Source: Sordariomycetes sp. S80-01Y (taxonomy: Eukaryota; Ascomycota; Sordariomycetes). From it: 64,000 nucleotides of DNA. The stretch covers positions 124,001-188,000 of the forward strand of contig JAXQJY010000025.1 of assembly GCA_037042185.1 (NCBI GenBank), read 5' to 3'. Below, in pieces: positions 11,101 through 19,899 of the stretch (the stretch's first letter is position 1; each line of letters begins with the position of its first letter). Under the pieces are notes generated by a model. That model was not told the DNA's origin, did no database searches, and worked only from the letters and a program-made list of their open reading frames with translations. The translations under genes were made by a program, and so were the position numbers.

Positions 11101-11381
11101 ACGTCCCCGTTGGGACGGTGCCACGGTTGGCTCAGGCTGTGACAGTGGCGGGGTCCTTTAGTTGTACCACTGCTACTGGCAACCCTCGTGGAACGACCCC
11201 TTCACCTCTTCCGCTGCCGTATCTTCGAAGCTACACGACTTCCGTCCCCAAAAGCCATCGCACGGTCGAGCCCACAAGAAGAACCTCCACGTGTCGCACC
11301 TGCGCCAGACGATCGTTCACGAGCTCCTCTGCGCGCCCTCACGCACCTCAAAGTAAACAGACCCCGCCACGATCAGCAGCT
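8156..11381. other. 3.2-kb gene-poor spacer
   Basis: No convincing gene is seen. The longest open frames (8558..8983 minus, 9111..9722 plus) are Arg/Ser-rich, lack intron signals and match nothing I know. A B-box-like GGTTCGAGC at about 9666 has no matching stems. Small tandem runs occur: TGGCA repeats near 10540, GGCAA repeats near 10565 and a duplicated GACCTGAGGT near 10890. The last 300 bp are C-rich and should hold the aminopeptidase leader and promoter. A long noncoding RNA cannot be excluded. Confidence 0.5.
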
Positions 11382-12864
11382 ATGGTGGCCGAAAATTTCA
11401 ACGAAGTCCTCAAGGGCAAATATCCGGCCAAGAGCCATGCGAAGCGGGTGGTTCAGCTTCTTCGCGAGAAGGTGCCAGACGCCAATGGCTTGATCTACCT
11501 CGAGGGAACCCATGAGAAGCTTCAGGAGGACAACGACTCTCCCGTGCATTTCCGGTACGGCCTTCCACTCGCAAAGGATGAACGAATGCTGATGTGTGAG
11601 AAAGACAACGCCGTTACTTCTACTACTTGACCGGCTGCAACCTCGCCGACTGCTACTTCACCTACGATATCCAATCTTCCAAGTCGACGCTCTTCATCCC
11701 CCCCATCGACCCCGACGATGTGATTTGGTCCGGCCTGCCCGTCAGCATCGACGATGCGCTCGCCAAGTACGACGTGGACGAGGTCAAGTACTCGACAGAC
11801 GTCAACAAGGTCCTGTCTAGCTTCAGCAAGGACAACCCTAACTCGACCGTCTTCGCCATCGATGGGCAGGTCTCGGAGCACGTCAAACTTGACGCATTTG
11901 GAAAGAAAGACCTTTCTGCCGTCAAGGAGCGCATTGAGGTCGCGCGTGTGGTCAAGGACGAGTACGAGGTGGCCCTGATCCGCAAGGCCAACCAGATCTC
12001 AGGCTGGGCGCACAAGGCCGTTGTGCAGCGGGCCAAGACGGCCAAGAACGAGCAGGAGTTCGAGGCTGCTTTCCTCGAGAAGTGCGTTGCGAACGGCGCC
12101 AAGGAGATGGCCTACCACCCCATCATGGCTGCCGGGAGGCACGCCGCCACACTCCACTACGTTGGGAACAACGCATCCTTGCAGGGGAAGAGGAATCTCC
12201 TCATCGATGCTGGTGCCGAGTGGGAGAACTACGCCTCAGACATTACGAGGACTTTCCCATTGAGCGGAAAGTTTTGCCCCGATTCCCGCGCCCTCTACGA
12301 CATTGTCTTGAGAATGCAAAATGAAACCATTGCCATGATCAAGCCTGGCGTCCTCTGGGACGATATCCACCTGGAAGCCCACAGGATTGCCATTGACGGT
12401 CTGCTTTCGCTGGGAGTGCTAAAGGGCGACCCCAAGGAGATTCTAGAAGCTCGCACGAGCGCGGCATTCTTCCCCCACGGCCTGGGGCACTACCTCGGCA
12501 TGGACACGCACGACTGCGGAGGAAACCCGAACCCCAAGGACAAGGACGTCCTCTTCCGATACCTCAGGCTGCGCCAGCGCATCCCCGCTGGCAGCGTCGT
12601 GACCGTCGAGCCTGGTGTAAGATGCCCTCACCTGCTTTCGAGATGATGACTGACACCCTCCAGATCTACTTTTGCGAATTCATCATCAAGCCCTATCTGG
12701 AGGATCCTAAGCACAGCAAGTTCTTCGACACCAAGGTTCTGGATCGGTTCTGGGATGTTGGTGGAGTCCGCATCGAGGACAACGTGCTGGTTACAGAAAA
12801 GGGCGCCGAGAACCTGACCGATGCCATCAAGGAGGCCAGCGAGGTGGAGGCGCTCGCGAACTAG
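11382..12864 (+). CDS. Xaa-Pro aminopeptidase, M24B 'pita-bread' metallopeptidase
   Basis: Three exons (11382..11554, 11605..12616, 12664..12864) encode 461 residues, close to the 460-470 typical of fungal PEPP proteins. The enzyme removes an N-terminal residue when proline is second and uses two metal ions. An N-terminal AMP-N-like domain (F-Y-Y-L-T-G-C-N near 62-69) precedes the catalytic domain. The five ligands are in place: D259 (L-L-I-D-A-G), D270 (A-S-D-I-T-R-T-F), H353 (H-G-L-G-H-Y-L-G), E393 (T-V-E-P-G) and E433 (V-R-I-E-D-N). The spacing is nearly that of E. coli PepP. The introns are only 50 and 47 bp. The frame is open 110 codons upstream of this ATG to 11052 and contains a mitochondrial-presequence-like stretch, so a longer isoform is possible. 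Confidence 0.93.
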
Positions 12865-13342
12865 TTTCTCGCTTTGGAATGCAGGAAGCATGAGTCGCCT
12901 GATTGTAGCCAGATAGCTTCGGTCTGACGGCATCTGATAAGACACAGTCGAGATCCGGCAGATCGATGTCCCCTTCACTTCTCAGCGCGAAGCACCTGGT
13001 GCCTGTCGTGAACAATCTCCTGAAATTCGTATCAATTTGTGTGCCAACCATGGAGAGCACGCCGACTCACACGACCTCATACTAGTAGCGGATAAAGCTC
13101 TTTGTTGAGGCCGTATGCCAAGCGCCGTCGCCCCCTGAAACAGCACTGTGGCAATTTCGGTCGCAACGCCTCAGTAGGCTGGTGGCTCAACCTCTCATCT
13201 CGTCGCTCGCAAGTCTTCATACTGCACACCGAGACGACGCAACACCGCACACAAATCACAAACTACGCAGCCATCCTTCCTCGACGCAGCTTCAGAGCAT
13301 GACTCGGAATACAGCATAAGATTCCTCGGCCTCGGCTCCGTC
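12865..13342. other. Intergenic spacer
   Basis: This spacer follows the aminopeptidase stop and leads into the next rightward gene. The last 150 bp are C/A-rich, like a fungal 5' leader. No other feature is seen. Confidence 0.5.
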
Positions 13343-15235
13343 ATGGACCCACCAGTTCGGAGGCGTCCGCTCCCGGACCGTGCCGGTTCCTTCAACGGGC
13401 GTGACCCAACCAGGGCTCCGGATACTCAGCCTCCTCCTCCTCCTTATACTCCTACTGCTTCTACTAGTAGCAGCGCTGCTCTGCTCGGCCCAGATGTTAC
13501 TCCGCTGGGGCTCCCACCTCCACCCCTACGGTATGCACGTTCAGCAACCAACCTACGGGCAGCGCATGATAGACCGACTACGGCCGTAGCAGACCCTAAA
13601 GGCCAGTTGCCCGTCGACTTTGTCGTGGACAGCCTTCCCACAGGTCGCACCCTGTCACCCTCCTCAACACATGAGATCCGCAGAGTGAAGAGCTCCTCTG
13701 CTCTGTCTGCTCCAGAGTCCTCACACGCGACTCCATCGCAGGAAGTTGGTCCGGATAAGACGCAAGCAAACAAGTGGAAGCAGGCCCTGGGTGAGGCGCA
13801 GTACTTTGCCGGCGGTCTCGTCAGTCATCCTGCTGAGTCTACGCGGCACTACAGCATCATCCGTCACTCGCACGCCCTACTATGGTATCGTGGGCCCTCC
13901 ACCTCGGTGTCCGTCACGATCCTGTCAGACACCGAGTTGCCATCCACCCGCACAGTATGGCTGCAGCAGAAGGGCTACTCGGGAAACGTGGGCATGAGTC
14001 TCAAGGCTCTGGTCGGCACCACGGGCGACTGGCTAAACGTCACACCCGCGACCAAGGCCGCCTCCGAAAACCTACCCGAGAATGATGAAAGGGCCATCCA
14101 GAGGGACCTGCGACGCTTTGCAAAGAAAGCTTCGGGTCGGCAGAAGAAACACATCCCGCGGGAGACGCACGTCATTCGCATCCCAGCCGCCGCGACAGAT
14201 GGCTACTTCCGCCTCGTCCTCTGCGCCGGCGAGGACAACAAGAAAGTCCTCTGCGGGTGTCCGGTCTTCCGCATCGCGAGCACGAGCACAGACGTTAGTG
14301 TGGTGCGAGGAGCCAGCATCAAGACCATGCCGCTGGAGGTGGGCGCCAAGGTGGGAAGCACGGTCGCCCAAACCTTCGCCAAGAGATATACCGGACCGGC
14401 GCAGATGGTTGTGCAGAACCGCGCAACGAAGGCAATGGGGAACCAGGTGGTGAAGAAGGCTGTTACGGGAGGCAAGACTGCTTTCCAAACGGGGAGGACT
14501 GTAGCGCAGAAGACAGGCATGGACCAAACCATCACGGAGAGCTGGCAGCGCGGCAAGGCTGGGAGGTATGAGCCTGTGCTGCACACCGAGGCAGTCCACA
14601 TCATTGGGTCAGAGGACGGGCCGGAAGCGCCTTTCCCGGTCAGCTTCGAGGGCAGAGTTGCAAGAGGCAGTGGTAAGTCTACCGAGCAGCTGGGCATTCC
14701 AACCGCAAACCTGAGTGGTGTGCGGGACGAGATCAAGATGCGCTGGAAGGGAGTCTACGCGGCTTGGGCCAGCATCGTCCCCATGAAGGGATGCGAGGAG
14801 ATATCCAGCGACTGGCACGAGGCTCTGGTCACGGTTGGGCCTCTGCGATATGCGCCCCCCGAGGTTGTCGTCAAGAACCGCGTGGCAGTCCACCTCATGC
14901 ACGACTTCGACGATGCCACCTTCTTCGACATGAAGGTACGAGTCATATTGATGGGCTACATCCATCCGCCGCTGCCGCCAGATGCAGACCCGAGCGATGT
15001 CATGTGCGCGTACATGAACGATACTATGACGGTCCTCGAGAGTCTCGGAAGAGAGAACTGGTCCGTCGAGAACGCCTGTAGATCACGCAGCTTCTCGGAG
15101 AGAATTGACGGGGCGACTGGCGCCGTGCAGGGCAGGGTCGACAGGATACCGCTTCACTGGGTTGGGGTGAGGAGTGAAAGCGGCACAATGAGGGACAAGG
15201 TGTACGGCAATGGTGGTCTTTGGATTCCGAGGTGA
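13343..15235 (+). CDS. Fungal protein with C-terminal riboflavin-kinase-like fold, probably not catalytic
   Basis: An intronless gene of 630 residues. Residues 1-150 are Pro/Ser/Thr-rich and look disordered. Residues 150-430 form a fungal-specific region with W-K-Q-A-L-G-E-A-Q-Y-F-A-G-G and L-L-W-Y-R-G-P. Residues about 433-590 fit riboflavin kinase: F-E-G-R-V-A-R-G-S-G-K-S, then L-G-I-P-T-A-N-L (P453-N456), then W-K-G-V-Y-A-A-W-A, and a late V-I-L-M-G-Y-I-H. In active enzymes the strand after the kinase loop reads (M/V)E(T/V)H with a catalytic Glu; here it reads V-A-V-H-L-M-H, with A515 in the Glu position. I infer that the fold binds a ligand or partner rather than phosphorylating riboflavin. 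Databases often carry such proteins under the uninformative name 'LipA and NB-ARC domain protein'. Confidence 0.8.
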   Translation: MDPPVRRRPLPDRAGSFNGRDPTRAPDTQPPPPPYTPTASTSSSAALLGPDVTPLGLPPPPLRYARSATNLRAAHDRPTTAVADPKGQLPVDFVVDSLPTGRTLSPSSTHEIRRVKSSSALSAPESSHATPSQEVGPDKTQANKWKQALGEAQYFAGGLVSHPAESTRHYSIIRHSHALLWYRGPSTSVSVTILSDTELPSTRTVWLQQKGYSGNVGMSLKALVGTTGDWLNVTPATKAASENLPENDERAIQRDLRRFAKKASGRQKKHIPRETHVIRIPAAATDGYFRLVLCAGEDNKKVLCGCPVFRIASTSTDVSVVRGASIKTMPLEVGAKVGSTVAQTFAKRYTGPAQMVVQNRATKAMGNQVVKKAVTGGKTAFQTGRTVAQKTGMDQTITESWQRGKAGRYEPVLHTEAVHIIGSEDGPEAPFPVSFEGRVARGSGKSTEQLGIPTANLSGVRDEIKMRWKGVYAAWASIVPMKGCEEISSDWHEALVTVGPLRYAPPEVVVKNRVAVHLMHDFDDATFFDMKVRVILMGYIHPPLPPDADPSDVMCAYMNDTMTVLESLGRENWSVENACRSRSFSERIDGATGAVQGRVDRIPLHWVGVRSESGTMRDKVYGNGGLWIPR

Positions 15236-15874
15236 CAAAATCTCAAGGCACTTGACCGTGCAGACGCCATATTCAGCCAAGCCTTGTCTGTAATCTTGAC
15301 GACGAAGCGGTCAGCGAGCCGCCCCAAGCAGCAGAGCTTGAAGGAATGTCAGCAAAAGCCCTTCTGGCCTTCATCATTGCACCGCCATATTTAGAACATC
15401 GATACCCAAGCAATCCTCAAGCCTTAACATGATATCGACTGCAATAGAGTATCCTATATCCGGATAAGCATATTCCTCTTGCAGTTCGTTGACGTGGTGA
15501 GCTGAGGAGACCTTGTGAAACCAAATCCGTCTTGGGTTCTGCACTGTTCATTTTTGGCAATGGTGGTCAGACGGGGGCCCAGCACCAACCCGCACAATCA
15601 TTTATAGGTCTGAGGCGTAGAAAAACACCAATGGAAACGTATCTCCGCGGCCCATCAGCCGCTGGGGTTCTCCGTCCACCAGTCAGCAGCAAAGCCAGTG
15701 CATGCATGTCTCCTCAGCCGCCAGCCCTACGACAGGGGTTTAGGACAGGGCGGACGCCAAGGGCATCGGAGGCTGGTGAGGTCTGCCATGGGCTTCGCTT
15801 ACGGTATGATAATAAGCGCGGTATCCCGTGCATTCTGGCGCCATTTTTCCACTCACGCGCTCTCGCAGCTCGAC
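15236..15874. other. Intergenic spacer
   Basis: This is the 3' end of the riboflavin-kinase-like gene and the presumed promoter of the membrane-protein gene. The downstream frame is open back to 15698, but that upstream translation is Arg/Gly-rich and looks untranslated. Nothing else is seen. Confidence 0.45.
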
Positions 15875-18250
15875 ATGATGGTAGAGTCCTCTGCTGTCTA
15901 TCAAGCCTCCCGACAACTTGATCCCGATGTTCGGGTGTCAACAGTCTCGAGTTTGTCATCAGACTCCATCCAGCTGCAGCCTTGTTCGCAACGATCAGGG
16001 TCAAACAGAGTGGCGTATGGTGGCCCACAGTCACCGTTGCAACAGCATCATCCGCCTCAGGTGATGGATCCAGCGGCAGAGCCAATGCTCGACTCAGGTA
16101 GTGACCAAACCCCTCCTGGCATATCGAAGCAAGAAACACAGCACCATGTCGAGCCCATACAGCGATCTCCCACCAAGGTATCGGTGGCTCAGGGCGTGAA
16201 GAAGAATCTCGGTCTCACACTCCTCAACACCGTCCTCCGCAAGGGTCCACCCAAGCCCGAAGAGCCCAAGGTCGCCATCCAGCGGGGCCACTTGCTTGCT
16301 CTCTCGGGACTGCTGGTGCACATCGTTCCTGTCTTCGCATGCATAGCGCTTCTGTACCTCAACATAAACGGCTTCTACATTGGCAGCGAGCTCGCGGGGT
16401 TTCGAGATCAAGATGCGGCCAAGGTCAATGCGCTGCAGTTCGTTGCGAAGCTTCACGAGGTGACGATGATGAGCTCCCTGACGGTCATCATCTTCACCAT
16501 GTTGAGGAGGAAGTTGGTGTCTAACACTGAGGTTCCTTTTGGCGCCTTGGTCTCGGGCTTCGAGTTTGCTCAAGTGCAGTATCTCTGGTCCAAAGAGTTA
16601 TGGGGGTCGTTTGTTCCCATGGCGAAAGCATGTGGTTGGCTATACGTCTTCTCCCTGATCCTCGCCACCTTCATCGTGCCACTCATCGGTCCGGCGTCCG
16701 CATTGCTTATGATCCCACGCCTGGACGATTGGCCCGCCGGTGGAACGATGTTCTACCTCAACGCTACCAAAGACCAAATCTGGCCGTCCTTGGTCGACGC
16801 TTCGGACGTTCCGGAGCATTGCAGCGCCCTCTCACAGTCCGGTACGTATGAGGAACGCTCGTGCCCGGCCGGCGGCTGGGAGGCCATCAAGAGCGGCTAC
16901 GCGGGCCTTGCAATCAGCGACGAGGAGAACATCATTGGGGATGATAGCACGCGGTTCTTCAGTGGAGGTGGCCCTTTCCCGCTACCAGGTAAGATCGGCC
17001 TGACTACCATGCTCGTCAGTCGCCGCACAACCGTCACGCAGTTCTGCATCTCGGACGTCCTGCTTCGGGTGGCTCAGATCTGGAGCACGGCCTCTGAAGT
17101 CCAGCTGAGAGGCCTAGGGAGGAGTTTCAAATACCGCAAGCGTGCTAGGTTCTTCATCGAGGAAGATGTCCTCCAGCCGTGGACCGGTGCGCTCTGCCAA
17201 CCTACGACGGTGGCTCACAACGCCACCAGCGCCGAAGTGCTCATAACTTCGCCAGTCGAGGGCGTCCTCACTTCCTTCTTGTCGTTCGACCTCGACCCTG
17301 AGATCATGAACTCGCAATACCCAACCGTCGCCTTCCGAGACAACCCTGACGGTCTGCATGCATCCACAGCCGCTATTGTTGTTCTACCACGGGCAGCATT
17401 TAGTGAAGTCGACTCCGAATCGTCTAATAACGATACAACAATCATGGGTTGCTCCATCTCCTCGCACTGGGTTGAGTCGAAACCTGACCTTACGAACGAG
17501 CGAGTGTACCAGCGGTCCTGGACGAGCGACAATAAATACGACTTCCCCGAATATTACACATACGAAGACGAAAACAACGCCACCCCAATCAAGATAGACA
17601 CGGACTGGGCAAATTATCTGAACCCTACTGTCGACTCTGACAACGGCACAGTCTTCAAAGAGCTCCTGCAGGGGAGTAGGGCCACTGGGACAGAAGCCGA
17701 CAGCCCTCTGGTCGAGCGTCTCCTCTCGGCTATGGTCACGAACGGACTCGCTCGGGTTGGATTCTCAACCTTTGCTCAGGGAGCACTTCCGGATCTTGGG
17801 TCGTCAGACTGGGGAAATCCCATCTTCCCCAGGCGCACATTCGGCTCCGGCGGCGAGATCTGGAACACCGATGACGTGGACACCACAGACATGTTTAAGG
17901 CGGAAGTCAAGGTGACCGTCAACGGATACGGCTTTTGGATCGAGAGCAGGACGGTGTTGGCGGCTGCTGTTCTTCTGATCATCTACTGCTGCTTCACACT
18001 CCCGCATGCCGTCTTCGTGGCGATGTCGGGCGTGTCGTACATGAGCTGGGACAGCATCACTGAGCTGACCACGCTGGCTATCCAGTCGCCCAAGACGACG
18101 GCTTTGCGGAATACGACAGCTGGCGTCTCGGGTCGCGGGGTATACAAGACACCTGTCAAGCTGCGAGCAGTGGGAGATCAGGTCGAGATATTGTTCGAGG
18201 ACACTGACAGCGGCCATGAGCTCGTGAGGCCTGGTGTTGCTTATAGCTGA
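15875..18250 (+). CDS. Four-pass fungal membrane protein of unknown function
   Basis: A single exon of 791 residues from the ATG at 15875; in-frame ATGs at 15698 and 15788 are alternatives. I do not recognise a named family. Residues 1-135 are Ser/Gln/Pro-rich and probably cytosolic. Three membrane segments follow at roughly 140-164 (H-L-L-A-L-S-G-L-L-V-H-I-V), 192-212 (M-M-S-S-L-T-V-I-I-F-T-M) and 245-275 (G-W-L-Y-V-F-S-L-I-L-A-T-F). A large loop of about 430 residues contains several N-x-S/T sites and paired cysteines and is probably extracellular or lumenal. A last segment near 715-740 (A-A-A-V-L-L-I-I-Y-C-C-F) leads to a short tail. This layout recurs in many uncharacterised filamentous-fungal proteins. 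Confidence 0.8.
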   Translation: MMVESSAVYQASRQLDPDVRVSTVSSLSSDSIQLQPCSQRSGSNRVAYGGPQSPLQQHHPPQVMDPAAEPMLDSGSDQTPPGISKQETQHHVEPIQRSPTKVSVAQGVKKNLGLTLLNTVLRKGPPKPEEPKVAIQRGHLLALSGLLVHIVPVFACIALLYLNINGFYIGSELAGFRDQDAAKVNALQFVAKLHEVTMMSSLTVIIFTMLRRKLVSNTEVPFGALVSGFEFAQVQYLWSKELWGSFVPMAKACGWLYVFSLILATFIVPLIGPASALLMIPRLDDWPAGGTMFYLNATKDQIWPSLVDASDVPEHCSALSQSGTYEERSCPAGGWEAIKSGYAGLAISDEENIIGDDSTRFFSGGGPFPLPGKIGLTTMLVSRRTTVTQFCISDVLLRVAQIWSTASEVQLRGLGRSFKYRKRARFFIEEDVLQPWTGALCQPTTVAHNATSAEVLITSPVEGVLTSFLSFDLDPEIMNSQYPTVAFRDNPDGLHASTAAIVVLPRAAFSEVDSESSNNDTTIMGCSISSHWVESKPDLTNERVYQRSWTSDNKYDFPEYYTYEDENNATPIKIDTDWANYLNPTVDSDNGTVFKELLQGSRATGTEADSPLVERLLSAMVTNGLARVGFSTFAQGALPDLGSSDWGNPIFPRRTFGSGGEIWNTDDVDTTDMFKAEVKVTVNGYGFWIESRTVLAAAVLLIIYCCFTLPHAVFVAMSGVSYMSWDSITELTTLAIQSPKTTALRNTTAGVSGRGVYKTPVKLRAVGDQVEILFEDTDSGHELVRPGVAYS

Positions 18251-18889
18251 TATAATGGCCTGAGGCTGGCCTTTGTTGGATATGTGCATCGCCACTATGG
18301 ACGAACGCTTTTCCACTTAATATATGAATGTCAAGAAGAATACCTAGTTGGAATTGGTTCTTATCTACACATTGATGATGCCGAACAAGATAAATTCCAG
18401 GTTGCAGTACCAAGGGTCGACCACAGCCTGTAGGCCCTCTCTTGCGTGATCTTTATACCGCCTAGAGAATGTCGTATACCTCACGGGTCTCTCTATGGGT
18501 AGTAACGTACTTTCTCGTTGCATCAAGATGGCAACGAAGAGCATCTTTCTACGCAGCTTTCTCATGACCAACCGCTGAAAGACTCAAATGCTTCCACGGA
18601 TTGAACAGATCAAAGCACATTGTGTAGTGATTGGCGACTGAGGAGACAATGATGTTGTCCTCGCTACTGACTCAGGCTCGGTAGGACAGCCGATGCCCGG
18701 AGTGAGGCTTGTCACGATGGAAAGCGCCAGCAAACGAGAGTGGACCCGCCGATTCGCCGTGTCTCCTCAAAAAATGCACGTTACATCACGTGCTCCCCTC
18801 ACCAGCGTCAAATCCGTCACACTCCTCATCAGCCTGCCAACCCGCTACAGCTTCACGTGAAGAGCTCTAGCCCCTAGAAAGAACTGAAA
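18251..18889. other. Intergenic spacer
   Basis: 3' region of the membrane-protein gene and promoter of the CCDC25-like gene. Two CACGTG-related CACGTGC/TCACGTGA elements occur near 18790 and 18855; their role is unknown. Confidence 0.45.
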
Positions 18890-19683
18890 ATGGTTCTATA
18901 TTACACGTCCAATGTGGTTGAGCCATCGGGCTTCATCTACGTCGGCAAGGACAAGTACGAAAGTAAATCTCACTCACGCCGCTCTTCTCCGCTGCGATCA
19001 ATGACATTCGCTAACAACCTTCTAGATGAAGACCTCATCAAGTACGGCTGGGACGAAGATGTCTGGTTCCACGCCGACAAGCTCTCATCCGCGCACATCT
19101 ACCTCCGCATGACTCCCTCCCAAACCTGGGACGACCTGCCTCCCGAGCTCCTTACCGACCTCGCGCAGCTCACCAAGGCCAACTCCATCGAGGGAAACAA
19201 GAAGGACAACGTCACAATCATCTACACACCCTGGTCCAACCTCAAGAAGGACGGCTCCATGGATGTCGGCCAAGTAACCTTCCACAACCCACGACTGGTC
19301 AAGAGAGTCTTGGTGTCCCAGAGGGAGAATGCGATTGTGAATCGGCTGAACAAGACAAAGGTGGAGAGAAAGCCAGATTTGAAGGAAGAGAAGGAGGATC
19401 GGCAAAAGGAGTTGCGGAAGAAGGATCAGGCTGCCATGCAGCAAAGGGTAAGTTCCGCGGCTATTGCTCCAGCCTCCTGTAGCCTGGAGACTGCTTGAGG
19501 CAGCGGGGTAAAGGCGGATGGCTAACTCGTTCGCAGAAGAAAGAAGAAGCCCGACAAGCAAAGGAGTGGAAGGAGAAGAAGTACCAAAAGGATCATGCTT
19601 ACGACGAGCTGTTCACCGAAGACAATATGGCAGCGAGCAGTAACCAAGATCGAGGTGAAGACTGGGAAGATGACTTCATGTGA
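18890..19683 (+). CDS. CCDC25-like NFACT-R (DUF814) protein
   Basis: Three exons (18890..18962, 19026..19447, 19537..19683) encode 213 residues, matching the about 208-residue CCDC25 family. The NFACT-R core is clear: M-V-L-Y-Y-T-S-N-V at the start, F-I-Y-V-G-K-D-K-Y-E-N-E-D-L-I-K-Y-G-W near 16-34, V-W-F-H-A-D-K-L-S-S-A-H-I-Y near 38-51, then N-V-T-I-I-Y-T-P-W-S-N-L-K-K. The C-terminus is a Lys/Glu-rich coiled coil ending in an acidic D-W-E-D-D-F-M tail. NFACT-R domains bind nucleic acid or ribosome-linked RNA. Human CCDC25 is reported to sense extracellular DNA at the membrane, but the fungal role is unknown. The second intron interrupts the coiled-coil region. Confidence 0.92.
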
Positions 19684-19899
19684 TGAGCTTCCTGCCGTCC
19701 CCATTATTTGCGATGGGAAAGCATCAATATCGTAAGAGATAAAGGTTTCATTGCGCTTTGCTAAATGGGTATTGAACAACGTATAACGCCAGCGAGCTAT
19801 TCCTGATCGGACAGGCACGGAACGGATCCCGAGAGAGCACTCAGAAACAAAAATGACTACAAAATGCCACCACCCAGATATCAGATCAATGACTCCACA

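Noticed and set aside
14203-14736. Minus-strand frame of 177 codons opposite the riboflavin-kinase-like gene
   Set aside because: It lies wholly within a well-supported plus-strand gene and has no independent support.
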